Positions 25,745 to 33,800 of a stretch of 64,000 nt of DNA are shown piece after piece. The notes under the pieces are model-generated. The model was not told the origin of the DNA. It saw only the letters and a program-made list of their open reading frames with translations, and searched no databases. Position 1 is the stretch's first letter. Each line of letters begins with the position of its first letter. The position numbers and the translations under genes were made by a program. Source of the stretch: CAYTSW01 sp964440605 (GTDB lineage Bacteria > Planctomycetota > Phycisphaerae > Phycisphaerales > UBA1924); NCBI GenBank assembly GCA_964440605.1, contig CAYTSW010000001.1:28119-92118 (forward strand), written 5' to 3'.

Positions 25745-26416
25745 ATGCTGCGCCACACCACTGCGTTGCTTGCCCTGGCCGGGCTCGCCGCGGCCCCCGC
25801 GTTCGCGGGCGCCGTCACCCTCGATCTTCCTGTCACCGAGACGTTCGACGCCGACAACGCCGGCTGGGCGGACGGCCCGGGCAACCCCGCCGCCTTCAAC
25901 CCCGCCGGCTTCATCACCAGCGAGGTCAGCCTTCCGCTGCCCCAGCCACCGTCCCCATTCGCCCCCGCCTCCGCGGTCATCTTCCGCGCCAACGCCGGCG
26001 CTTCGGGCGACGGCTTCTTCGGCAACTACTCCGCCAGCGGCGTCGACTCGATCTCCTTTGACCTCTCAAACGTCAGCCCCGGGCCGTTCGCCTTCCTCGT
26101 GCGCCTCAGTGCCGGGCCGGGTCAATCGGTCGTCTCGTCGCTGGCGCCCGTCGTCGCTCCGGGCGGGCCCGACGCGTTCACCACGGTCACCATCCCGCTC
26201 ACGATCAACGATGTTGACGTCGCCGGCTTCGCCAGCCCCGGCGCTGTCCTCGCGAATGTCACTTCGCTCCAGATCGTCGCGGTCGAGATTCCGAACGTCT
26301 CCCCCGGCGAGGGAACGGCCCTGTTCGCGCTGGACAACGTCACGCTCGTACCAGCGCCCGGGGCAGCCGCGTTGCTGGGGCTGGGCCTCGCGGGGCTCAC
26401 GCGTCGTCGCCGCTGA
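25745..26416 (+). CDS. Secreted PEP-CTERM-type protein
   Basis: 223 residues. Signal peptide MLRHTTALLALAGLAAAPAFAG; a beta-sandwich-like body (FDADNAGWADGPGNPAAF, PGPFAFLVRLSAGPGQSVVSS); sorting tail VPAPGAAALLGLGLAGLTRRRR with P-A-P-G, hydrophobic helix and terminal Arg. Such proteins are exported and processed by an exosortase. The body recalls carbohydrate-binding or adhesive beta domains, but no family was recognised. AGAGAGAGACC precedes ATG 25745. A Fur-like palindrome lies 69 bp upstream, and a hairpin terminator follows the stop. Confidence 0.75.
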   Translation: MLRHTTALLALAGLAAAPAFAGAVTLDLPVTETFDADNAGWADGPGNPAAFNPAGFITSEVSLPLPQPPSPFAPASAVIFRANAGASGDGFFGNYSASGVDSISFDLSNVSPGPFAFLVRLSAGPGQSVVSSLAPVVAPGGPDAFTTVTIPLTINDVDVAGFASPGAVLANVTSLQIVAVEIPNVSPGEGTALFALDNVTLVPAPGAAALLGLGLAGLTRRRR

Positions 26417-26463
26417 CCGGCATCGGATCGCAACCGTTCTCCGTTTTCCTACAGGCACATGGA

Positions 26464-26496
26464 GGCGTGCGTCGATGATCGACGCACGCCCTGTTT
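26464..26496 (+). terminator. Hairpin terminator after the PEP-CTERM gene
   Basis: Perfect 12-bp stem GGCGTGCGTCGA / TCGACGCACGCC (26464-26475, 26479-26490) with a TGA loop, then CTGTTT. The T-run is short. Confidence 0.65.
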
Positions 26497-26742
26497 GTGT
26501 GCCGCGCGATCACCCGAGCGGAGTGGAGGAGCCGGCGGTATACTCGCTGTCTCGCGATGGACCGCGGGAGCGGGCGGCAGCAATGCCCGCACGGGCGGCG
26601 AGAGACGCCGTCGCCCACCACTTCGTATGGACGCGTCCGTGTCGATCGCTCGCGCGCTCGCCTGCCCCATCGCTCGCTCTTCGGGCTGTTCCGCCTGGCT
26701 TCTCGTCGCACGCGCGTGCCGGTCGCCCAAAGGTTGGCTTCC
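26497..26742 (+). promoter_or_regulatory. Leader region of the kinase-like gene with TATACT box
   Basis: No gene was seen here. TATACT at 26537-26542 is a good -10 box for the gene starting at 26743, which would give a leader of about 195 nt; no -35 is clear. The reading frame stays open through this leader, so a longer kinase-like protein starting upstream cannot be excluded. Confidence 0.35.
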
Positions 26743-27495
26743 ATGACATCAACGCCTCCCGCTCGCCTGCGATGGAGCGGGCCTCACATCGCGCCCGCTC
26801 CGGCCTTCGCCCAGGCGGGCGACGTGATTGCGGGGCGTGCGCTCGAACGCGCGTTGCCGAGGCACCCTCTGGCCGAGCGGTGGCTCGCGCGGCCCGCGGC
26901 TGAGGATCAGGTCGCCGGCGACGGTGTGATCGGCATGCGTCCGGCCCAACTGCTGTACCGGCTCCCGGCCCATTTGGGTCGCGGGGGCAACCCCGCCGCT
27001 CTGGATCATCCGCACATCCTGCGTGCCGACGCTCTCGCGCCGCACCAGCCGCACGTCGGACGTTGGCTCGCGTCGCGCTTTCCCGGCGTGCACGGTCGAC
27101 TGTTCCCGCTCGCCGACGTTGCCCGACGTCGCCCGGGCGGGAGTTTCCCGGTTGCGGAGGCGGTGGAGGTGGCGCGCCACCTGCTCGACGCCGCCCGCCA
27201 TGCGCACGCCATGGGCGTTGCGCACGGTCCGATCGACCCCAGTGGTGTGCTGGTCGACCCGCGCGGGCGCGCGCTGGTCGAGTTGTACGCCATGTCTCCC
27301 GGCGCCCGCGAACGCGATGCTGATCTCGACGAAGTCCGCTCCATCGCGAGCCTCACGCTCCGTCTGGTCGATCCCGACGCGACTGCGCAGCGGCCCAAGG
27401 GCCTGCACGCGGCGCTTCTCCGATGGTCCGAGGACGTCCACGACACGGACGCTCCGGCGGGCGAAGCGTTTGAGATGCTGCAGACCATCGCTTGA
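26743..27495 (+). CDS. Kinase-fold protein with degenerate catalytic motifs (putative pseudokinase)
   Basis: 250 residues. Residues about 140-190 read ARHLLDAARHAHAMGVAHGPIDPSGVLVDPRGRALVELYAMSP in pieces that align with the catalytic loop region of bacterial Ser/Thr kinases (HAHARGVVHRDLKPANVLV...VDFG). However HRD is HGP, the following K is D, the Asn is G, and DFG is ELY, so ATP-dependent phosphotransfer is not expected. The N-terminal lobe is weakly conserved and lacks an obvious glycine loop. It may be a pseudokinase scaffold. It converges on a HEAT-repeat gene 24 bp away. The fold call rests on this short region. Confidence 0.5.
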   Translation: MTSTPPARLRWSGPHIAPAPAFAQAGDVIAGRALERALPRHPLAERWLARPAAEDQVAGDGVIGMRPAQLLYRLPAHLGRGGNPAALDHPHILRADALAPHQPHVGRWLASRFPGVHGRLFPLADVARRRPGGSFPVAEAVEVARHLLDAARHAHAMGVAHGPIDPSGVLVDPRGRALVELYAMSPGARERDADLDEVRSIASLTLRLVDPDATAQRPKGLHAALLRWSEDVHDTDAPAGEAFEMLQTIA

Positions 27496-27519
27496 GTGCT
27501 GACCGGCCTTCGGGGTGAG

Positions 27520-29655
27520 TCAGCCCGCGCTCCCCGCGGGAGGCTCACCCGAAGCACCCGAGTTGTCCAGCGATCCGTTCCCCGCCCGGGGCGGCGAAGG
27601 GTCGCCTTCATCCTGCGCAGCGTCCGCACCCGCGCCATCGGCAGCCGAAGCCCCCTCGACAACGGCGAGCCGTTCGAGCAGCGGGGGGGTGAGACCGTCG
27701 CCCAGTCGCTGCCGCAGGACGGCGATCGCCGCCGCCGCGGCCTGGGGGTCGTCGAGGCGCTCGATCGCGCGCACCCAGGCCTCCGCGGCGCGTTCGGCTG
27801 CGAGCTCGGCGGAGAGAGCCGCGGCCTCTTCGAGTTGTGCAAGCATGACCAGACAGTGCACGCGCACCAGCCTTAGCCGATCGGTCATCAGCTCGGCCGG
27901 CCGCGCATCGAGCGCCTCGAGCGCGCCCTGGGGGGCGCCGGCCTCCAGCCGCGTTTCGGCGAGCATGGCGAGGAGTTCGGCCCGGGGCGCATCGTCCGCG
28001 GGTCGCTCGCCCTCGGGGGTTGCGGCGTGGAAGGCGGCGGTGCCGGCGTGCGCGAGCAACGCCGCTCGCGTCGCACCGTCCTCCACGCTTGCCACCGCTT
28101 CGAGGCGCTGCACGGGCGGCAGGGCGAGGAACACCGTCTTCAGCGCAGCGAGCCGCTGGTCGGGCGACGACCCGGCACCGGCATGCACCACCTGAACCGC
28201 TGTACGAAATCCATCGTCGGTCGCTCGGTGCGTCGCGAGCGCGTCGATCGCCGAGCCGAGCAGCGCTGGGCGGTCGAAGGCCGCGTCGACGACGTAGCGG
28301 TGCAGCGTGGGGTCCTTGCCGAGGCGCTTGGCCGCCGCGAGGGCGACCGCCTCGTCCGGTCCGCTCAGCAGCGGGACCAACGCTGCGGGGTTGCCTGTCT
28401 GCGCGACGATGTCCACGGCTGCGGGCGTGGGCGACGCTTCGAGTTGCTCCAGAGCGGCTCGGCGCAGCGTGTCACGGGCGGCGGCGTCCAGCAGCGATTG
28501 CTCGAGGAGCGTTGCGCCGGCGAGGAGCGCCGCCGGTCGGGCAGGCGATGCTCGCGTGGCCCACGCCAGCACCGGCCCGACCACCTCCGGCGAGGGATGC
28601 CTGGCCGCCAGGCGGAGCAGCGGGGCCGCGCCTTGCGCCGAGAGCGTGTCGCCCACCAGGGCCGCTCGCACGCGGTCGAGTTGCGAGGCGTCGTTCATGC
28701 GCTCGAGCAGCGTGGCGGCGATCGGGGTGCGCTCGTCGCCCGGGGGTTCCAGCAGGCCGCCGAGTGCCGTTGCGACGCTTGCGTCCAGCGGCCGCGCGTT
28801 GAAAAGGCTCCGTTCAGCGAGCTCCAGCCCAAGGTGCGACAGGGCGTTGTCGCGGTGATCGATGAGTCCAGCGATGAGCGTTGATCGTTGATCGTCGCTT
28901 GAGATGACGTACAGCTGGCGATATGCCTCGCGAAGCTGTTCCAAGAGTGTTTGAGTTCGTTCCTCGGCACGCCGGCCTGCCGCGCGCTGGCGTTCCGCCG
29001 TCGCGTGGGCCCACGCTTCGGCGGAGATCAGGCGTTGATCCTCCCACCAGCCCAGCCACTCGTCCGGAGTCCATGCATGGCCCCGCGCTCCCGAGAGTCC
29101 GGTCTGAGCGCGAAGAGTCGACAGGGCCGCTTCGAGTGACTCGGGGGCAAGCGTCGTGGGGTCTTGCTTCCACCGCTCGAGCCGCCCCATCACCGACGCG
29201 ACCGCGCGCCGCTCCGTGAAGCGCGACAGCGCCCGGAGCGTCGCACGCAGCGCCTCGCCGTTCATCCGGTCGGCGAGTGCAACGAGCTCGACCCGCAGAT
29301 GCATGGGCGGCGTCTCGGTCCATTCGATGGCCTGAGCCAGCGTGCTCGCGGGCGACCCGCCGGCCTCAAGCGTCGCCGCGACCGCCTGCACCGCGACCGG
29401 ATCGGCATGCGCGATCAGTCGCTTGGCTGCCTCCGATCGCGCCTCGGCAGGCGTTTTCGCCGCGTTCAGTTGGTGCAGGAGCCTCTCGATGTCCCCTCGA
29501 GCGTCTGGGCCGACATCGGCGGGCACGCTACCGGACCCGGCGTGTGCGTCACCCGGCGTGGTGTCATCCGCGAGTACGCGCACGCCCAGGAACATGACGA
29601 TCGCAGCGAGGCACAGCATTCTCCATGGGTGATCGACCCGCATCCTCGGCCCCAT
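27520..29655 (-). CDS. Secreted HEAT-repeat protein of unknown function
   Basis: 711 residues. N-terminal signal segment (MLCLAAIVMFLGVRVLADD, from residue 13); then an all-helical solenoid with HEAT-like units such as SEAAKRLIAHADPVAVQAVAATLEAGG, ALSHLGLELAERSLFNARPLDASVATALGG and AALVPLLSGPDEAVALAAAKRLGKDP; a TPR-like part near the C-terminus (AELLAMLAETRLEAGAPQGALEALDARP); and a disordered Pro/Gly/Ser tail. No enzyme motif. Starts at 29655, 29643 or 29619 are possible. A shared -10 region with the divergent TPR gene lies about 70 bp upstream. Confidence 0.65.
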   Translation of the reverse strand: MGPRMRVDHPWRMLCLAAIVMFLGVRVLADDTTPGDAHAGSGSVPADVGPDARGDIERLLHQLNAAKTPAEARSEAAKRLIAHADPVAVQAVAATLEAGGSPASTLAQAIEWTETPPMHLRVELVALADRMNGEALRATLRALSRFTERRAVASVMGRLERWKQDPTTLAPESLEAALSTLRAQTGLSGARGHAWTPDEWLGWWEDQRLISAEAWAHATAERQRAAGRRAEERTQTLLEQLREAYRQLYVISSDDQRSTLIAGLIDHRDNALSHLGLELAERSLFNARPLDASVATALGGLLEPPGDERTPIAATLLERMNDASQLDRVRAALVGDTLSAQGAAPLLRLAARHPSPEVVGPVLAWATRASPARPAALLAGATLLEQSLLDAAARDTLRRAALEQLEASPTPAAVDIVAQTGNPAALVPLLSGPDEAVALAAAKRLGKDPTLHRYVVDAAFDRPALLGSAIDALATHRATDDGFRTAVQVVHAGAGSSPDQRLAALKTVFLALPPVQRLEAVASVEDGATRAALLAHAGTAAFHAATPEGERPADDAPRAELLAMLAETRLEAGAPQGALEALDARPAELMTDRLRLVRVHCLVMLAQLEEAAALSAELAAERAAEAWVRAIERLDDPQAAAAAIAVLRQRLGDGLTPPLLERLAVVEGASAADGAGADAAQDEGDPSPPRAGNGSLDNSGASGEPPAGSAG

Positions 29656-29722
29656 CTGGCATGATCGTCAATGCTTGACACCGAATGCTTCACGGGCCCT
29701 GCGAGCCCACGCCGCACCGCGG

Positions 29723-29729
29723 TATCATA
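29723..29729. promoter_or_regulatory. Bidirectional -10 element between the HEAT and TPR genes
   Basis: TATCATA reads as TATCAT on the plus strand (TPR gene, ATG 68 bp away) and TATGAT on the minus strand (HEAT gene, start 68 bp away). Both match the -10 consensus; -35 boxes are not clear. Confidence 0.4.
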
Positions 29730-29796
29730 GGGCTCGCGACGCGCCGCTCGACCGCGGCTCGCCCGGCCTCGCCCGCTCAGGAGACCTCGGCTCACG

Positions 29797-31158
29797 ATGA
29801 ACGACTGGTCCGAAGCAGAACGCCGCGTCGAGAAGGCGCACGAGCTCTACGAGGCGGGCCGGTGGGACGAAGCCGAGACCGAGCTGCGCGAGGCGCTCGC
29901 GCTTAACCCGTACAAGCCGGAGTGGCACTTCAACCTCGGGCTCACGCTCGAGGCCGCGGGGCGTTACGACGCCGCCATCCGGGCGTTCGAGGACGCCCTG
30001 CGCCTCGAACCGCGCGAGGTGCAGACGCTCGTCGCCCTAGCGCTCAACGCGTTGCGGATCGAGCGGCTGGAAGACGCGCTGGAGTGGTTGGAGCAGGCCC
30101 GTTCGGTCGAGCCGCGCCGGTGTGAGGTGTACGTCCACCGCATCGAGGCCCTCTCTCGTCTCGGGCGTCACGAAGAGGCCGAGCTGAGCTTTTACGAGGC
30201 GCTGCAACTCGAGGGCGACCACGCTCCGGCCTATTGCAACATGGCCGAGGCGTTGATGGATCGCGGCGAGCACGAGCGTGCGGCGTTCTGCTTCCGCGAA
30301 GCCGCGGCGCTCGACGCCGAGTTGCCGCGGATCCACGGTCGGCTGGCGCAGGCGTACGCCGCGACGGGTCGGCAGGAGCGTGCCCGTCAGCTCTTCCTCC
30401 GCGAGCTGCGTGACAACCCGGGCGATCCCGACACGCTGCTCGACCTGGGTGATCTGCTCGTCGAGATGAACCGCTTCACCGAAGCGGGCGAGAAGTATCG
30501 GCGTGTGCTCGAGATCGAGCCGGACAACGCGGACGCGCACTTCGCTCTGGCCGAGTTGGCGGTTCGTCAGCAGCGCGACGCCGAGGCGCTCAACGCCTAC
30601 CGCCTCGTGCGCAAGCTGGACCCCGAGCACCCCGAGGCAACGCGCCGCTGCGTGGGTCTTCTGCTCAAACGCGGAGGCGACAGCGACGAGGCCGTCAAGC
30701 TGCTGCGCGAGGAGGCCCGGCGCCTGCGCGACCGCCCGCAGGAGTTCAACACCGAAGACCTGACGGACCTGGGCGACCTGCTGCTGGACGCCGGCCTGCC
30801 GCGTCAGGCGGCGCGTGTCTTCGCCCAGCTCCGCGATCGCACGCCGGGCGATGCCGGAGTCTGGCACCGCCTGAGTGTCGCGCAGCTCGAGGCCGGGCTG
30901 CGTAGTGAAGGCATCCTGAGCGCCCGTCGTACGCTGCGGCTGAAGCCCGATCACGTCGCCGCGCTGCACAACCTCGCCCTCGCGCTGGCCCACGACCGGC
31001 AATGGTCGCGGGCGCAGGCCTACGTCAAGCGCGGCCTGAACCACGACCCCGACGACACGCTGCTCCGGCGGCTGATGATGACCATCCGGGTCCGCCGGGC
31101 GCTCGCCTGGCTCACCACCCCGCTCTTCGGGCGCCTGTCGAGCCGTCCCCGAGTGTGA
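29797..31158 (+). CDS. TPR repeat protein
   Basis: 453 residues made almost wholly of tetratricopeptide repeats, about twelve (for example AHELYEAGRWDEAETELREALALNP, PEWHFNLGLTLEAAGRYDAAIRAFEDALRLEP, PDNADAHFALAELAVRQQRDAEALNAYRLVRKLDP). There is no signal peptide, so it is probably a cytoplasmic scaffold; a hydrophobic stretch near the end (ALAWLTTPLFG) is too short for a clear membrane anchor. The 3' end overlaps the convergent lipoprotein gene by 47 bp. Confidence 0.85.
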   Translation: MNDWSEAERRVEKAHELYEAGRWDEAETELREALALNPYKPEWHFNLGLTLEAAGRYDAAIRAFEDALRLEPREVQTLVALALNALRIERLEDALEWLEQARSVEPRRCEVYVHRIEALSRLGRHEEAELSFYEALQLEGDHAPAYCNMAEALMDRGEHERAAFCFREAAALDAELPRIHGRLAQAYAATGRQERARQLFLRELRDNPGDPDTLLDLGDLLVEMNRFTEAGEKYRRVLEIEPDNADAHFALAELAVRQQRDAEALNAYRLVRKLDPEHPEATRRCVGLLLKRGGDSDEAVKLLREEARRLRDRPQEFNTEDLTDLGDLLLDAGLPRQAARVFAQLRDRTPGDAGVWHRLSVAQLEAGLRSEGILSARRTLRLKPDHVAALHNLALALAHDRQWSRAQAYVKRGLNHDPDDTLLRRLMMTIRVRRALAWLTTPLFGRLSSRPRV

Positions 31159-31678
31159 GCGTACGTTCTGTTTGGGTGTCGTCGCGTTCGAGCGCTGGCG
31201 TTAGGGCGTTCGTGCGCGCGTAGACCTCATCGGCGATCAGTTTCGCCTTCGCCTGGCTGCCGAGCGGGCCGACTCTGATCTTCACCATGGTCATGCGTTC
31301 CGTCAGCCGCGTCAGCGTGACGGTGCCGAGATGTCCGCGTTCGTCGCTGATGCGGACCGTACGCGTGCGCGCGAGCTCGATGCTCAGGTGCTCGCCTTCG
31401 TCGAGCTGTATGTCTTCAGCGGACCGCAGCGGCTCGCGCTTGTCGTTGGTGACCTCCATGGCCAGCCGCTCGAGCGCCCAGTCGAACGCTTCATTGACGA
31501 GCAGGAGACTCTGGTCGTCGGCGTAGGTGAGCGATCCGGCGCTCCAAAAGGCGTACCCCGCCTGGGCCGCGCTCGCTGAGCTCGCCGCCAGTGCGATCGT
31601 CGACCCGGCTAGGATCGCGCAGCCCGAGAGGCCCGCCACCGCTGCGAGGCAGCACGCGCCGATACATGAACGAGTCAT
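31112..31678 (-). CDS. DUF3568-like small lipoprotein
   Basis: 188 residues. It starts MTRSCIGACCLAAVAGLSGC, a lipoprotein signal with lipobox LSGC. The mature part fits the DUF3568 pattern: WALERLAMEVTNDKREPLRS, LARTRTVRISDERGHLGTVTLTRLTERMTMVKIRVGPLGSQAKAKLIADEVY. The family's role is unknown. Its C-terminal tail (TERTLTLGDGSTGARRAGW) is encoded in DNA that overlaps the TPR gene by 47 bp on the other strand and may be a read-through extension. An in-frame ATG at 31705 is less likely as it would disrupt the signal peptide. Confidence 0.7.
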   Translation of the reverse strand: MTRSCIGACCLAAVAGLSGCAILAGSTIALAASSASAAQAGYAFWSAGSLTYADDQSLLLVNEAFDWALERLAMEVTNDKREPLRSAEDIQLDEGEHLSIELARTRTVRISDERGHLGTVTLTRLTERMTMVKIRVGPLGSQAKAKLIADEVYARTNALTPALERDDTQTERTLTLGDGSTGARRAGW

Positions 31679-31759
31679 TTTCCGTTGAGACCATCGAGTA
31701 AGCATGCCGCATTTTGGCGGGGCGGCGCGGCGCTTCCACCGGGAGCACTCGGCAAACAG

Positions 31760-31787
31760 CACTGACCTCGCAGAACCGAGGTCAGTG
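31760..31787 (-). repeat. CACTGACC palindrome, copy 4
   Basis: Perfect 11-bp stem CACTGACCTCG / CGAGGTCAGTG with a CAGAAC loop, 20 bp after trpB ends (minus strand). Confidence 0.85.
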
Positions 31788-31806
31788 GCGCCCGTCGAAC
31801 TCACCG

Positions 31807-33060
31807 CTACCGCATTCCGATCAACCGCGCGGCTTCGTCCACGTCCTTGTCGCCGCGGCCCGAGCAGTTGATCACGACGTGATCGTCCGACGACATCGAA
31901 GCCGCGCGCCGGACGGCTTCGTCCACGGCGTGGGCGGTCTCGATCGCGCAGAGCACGCCTTCGGTGCGGGCGAGCAGTTGCATCGCGTCGAGAGCCGCGC
32001 CGTCGCTGACTTCGGTGTAGGTGACGCGGCCGGTGTCTTTCCAGTACGCGTGCTCGGGGCCGACGCCGGGGTAGTCGAGCCCCGCCGAGCAGGAGTGAAC
32101 GCCCATGGTCTGGCCGTGCTCGTCCTGGAGGACGTAGGAGAGGCTGCCGTGGAGGACGCCCGGCTCGCCATAGGAGAGCGGCGCCGCGTGATCGCCGGGC
32201 GACTTGGAGCGTCCGCCGGCTTCGACGCCGACGAGCTCGACCGAGGCGTCGTCGACGAAGGGGAAGAAGATGCCCGCGGCGTTGCTCCCGCCGCCGACGC
32301 AGGCGATGATGGAGCTGGGCAGGCCGCCGAAGGCGTCGGCGCATTGGCGTTTGGTTTCCTCGCCGATGATCTTCTGGAAGTCGCGGACGATCATCGGGAA
32401 GGGGTGGGGCCCGACGACGGAGCCGAGGATGTAATGGGTGGTTTCGACGCTGGCCATCCAATCGCGCATGGCCTCGTTGGTCGCGTCCTTGAGCGTGCGC
32501 GTGCCGCTCTCGACGGGGACGACCTTCGCGCCCATCAGCTCCATTCGGACGACGTTGAGGTGCTGGCGGCGGACGTCTTCGGCGCCCATGTAGACGATGC
32601 AATCGAGGCCGAGGTGCGCGCAGGCGGTCGCGGTCGCGACGCCGTGCTGCCCCGCGCCGGTCTCGGCGATGACGCGCTTCTTGCCCATGCGCGTACACAG
32701 CAACGCCTGGCCGACGGTGTTGTTGATCTTATGCGCGCCGGTGTGCGCCAGGTCTTCGCGCTTGAGCCAAATGGTCGCGGCCTTGTTGTCGCTCGAACGC
32801 TCGGCGGCGATGCGCGTCAGGCGATCCGCGCGGTAGAGCGGCGTGGGCCGACCCACGAAGTCGCGGAGCATCGCCTGCAGCTCCGCGTTGAAGCCCTCGT
32901 CGGCGCGGGCGGTGTCGAAGGCCTCGCGCAGCTCGGCCAGCGCGTGCATGAGCGTCTCGGGGACGTAGGCGCCGCCGAAGCGGCCGAAACGCCCGCGCCC
33001 GTCGGGCACGACGCTGAAGCGGTCGATCACGTCATTCTGTTGGACCGGGCTGCTGGTCAT
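31807..33060 (-). CDS. trpB: Tryptophan synthase beta chain
   Basis: 417 residues. PLP enzyme joining indole and serine to tryptophan. Motifs: RFGRFGGAYVPETLMHAL at the N-terminus, PLP lysine in LAHTGAHKINNT near residue 108, AETGAGQHGVATAT, and GGGSNAAGIF binding the PLP phosphate. trpA and other trp genes are not adjacent in this window, so TrpA must be elsewhere. A TACGAT box stands 6 nt before the ATG. Confidence 0.95.
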   Translation of the reverse strand: MTSSPVQQNDVIDRFSVVPDGRGRFGRFGGAYVPETLMHALAELREAFDTARADEGFNAELQAMLRDFVGRPTPLYRADRLTRIAAERSSDNKAATIWLKREDLAHTGAHKINNTVGQALLCTRMGKKRVIAETGAGQHGVATATACAHLGLDCIVYMGAEDVRRQHLNVVRMELMGAKVVPVESGTRTLKDATNEAMRDWMASVETTHYILGSVVGPHPFPMIVRDFQKIIGEETKRQCADAFGGLPSSIIACVGGGSNAAGIFFPFVDDASVELVGVEAGGRSKSPGDHAAPLSYGEPGVLHGSLSYVLQDEHGQTMGVHSCSAGLDYPGVGPEHAYWKDTGRVTYTEVSDGAALDAMQLLARTEGVLCAIETAHAVDEAVRRAASMSSDDHVVINCSGRGDKDVDEAARLIGMR

Positions 33061-33066
33061 GGCGCG

Positions 33067-33072
33067 ATCGTA
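33067..33072 (-). promoter_or_regulatory. -10 box TACGAT, 6 nt before trpB (leaderless)
   Basis: On the minus strand TACGAT-CGCGCC-ATG; no Shine-Dalgarno is seen. Confidence 0.4.
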
Positions 33073-33119
33073 CGCGCGGCCTGGCCCACCCGATTCCCCG
33101 ATCACCCCGAGATGCGTGA

Positions 33120-33338
33120 TTATGCGTACACGTCCACGGCGCGGCCCACGTTCGCCCCGCCCGATCCGGCGCGGGCGGCAACCTTCCCGGCCTCGTTGGC
33201 CGAGGCGATCAGCGCGTTGATGGATCGCCCCTGCTGCTCGTACTGATCGAGGGCCAGCCGCGTGGTCTTGAGGCTCACCGCGTCGGAGAGGCTCGCACGC
33301 GAAACGGCGCTGCTGACGGCTGCGGAGTTTACCTGCAT
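33120..33338 (-). CDS. Putative motility-protein-like small protein (YjfB-like)
   Basis: 72 residues: AAVSSAVSRASLSDAVSLKTTRLALDQYEQQGRSINALIAS, then a short Gly/Ala stretch and a terminal AVDVYA. The order, with an Ala/Ser helix, a central helix containing EQQG and a short terminal strand, matches the small YjfB-like putative motility proteins. No flagellar genes are near, so the role is uncertain. It could be cotranscribed with trpB, which begins 60 bp downstream. Confidence 0.5.
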   Translation of the reverse strand: MQVNSAAVSSAVSRASLSDAVSLKTTRLALDQYEQQGRSINALIASANEAGKVAARAGSGGANVGRAVDVYA

Positions 33339-33452
33339 GCAGTCGGTATCGTCGCAGCCTCGTGCTCGCTGAAGCGCCGATCACAAAGGGCGCTCAGTTT
33401 TCTGCGCGTCCGAGAACGTCACTCATCTCCCGCCTCCGAATCGGAGCTCCCG

Positions 33453-33761
33453 ATGTCCCCTTGGACGCTCGCCCTCGTCATCGTCATCGCCGGGTGGTAC
33501 CTCGTGCTGAGCGTGGTGTCGTTCGTCCGTTACGGGCTGGACAAGCGGGCCGCGATCCGTGGCCGGTGGCGCGCCAGTGAACGGTCGCTGTACCGCATCG
33601 ACCTGCTCGGCGGCTGGCCGGGCGGGCTGCTGGGTCAACGCGTCTGGAAGCACAAGCGTCGCAAGCTGCGCTACATGCTCCGGTTTTGGCTCGGCGTGTT
33701 GATCCATGTTGCGGTGTGGGGATTCGTCGCGTGGCTGGTGATCGCCAAGCCGCTGGCCTGA
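33453..33761 (+). CDS. DUF1294 family small membrane protein
   Basis: 102 residues with two membrane helices (TLALVIVIAGWYLVLSVVSFV and LGVLIHVAVWGFVAWLVI) around a conserved basic loop: YGLDKRAAIRGRWRASERSLYRIDLLGGWPGGLLGQRVWKHKRRK. YxxDKRxA, GGWPGxxxxQ and HKxRK are the DUF1294 signatures. Function unknown. It ends 39 bp before the amylase gene. Confidence 0.85.
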   Translation: MSPWTLALVIVIAGWYLVLSVVSFVRYGLDKRAAIRGRWRASERSLYRIDLLGGWPGGLLGQRVWKHKRRKLRYMLRFWLGVLIHVAVWGFVAWLVIAKPLA

Positions 33762-33786
33762 TCGCGCAGCAGCGGGGGCGCCTCCC

Positions 33787-33792
33787 TACCCT
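33787..33792 (+). promoter_or_regulatory. -10 box TACCCT, 8 nt before the amylase gene (leaderless)
   Basis: TACCCT, 8-nt spacer, ATG 33801; no Shine-Dalgarno. Confidence 0.4.
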
Positions 33793-33800
33793 CACCGCTC

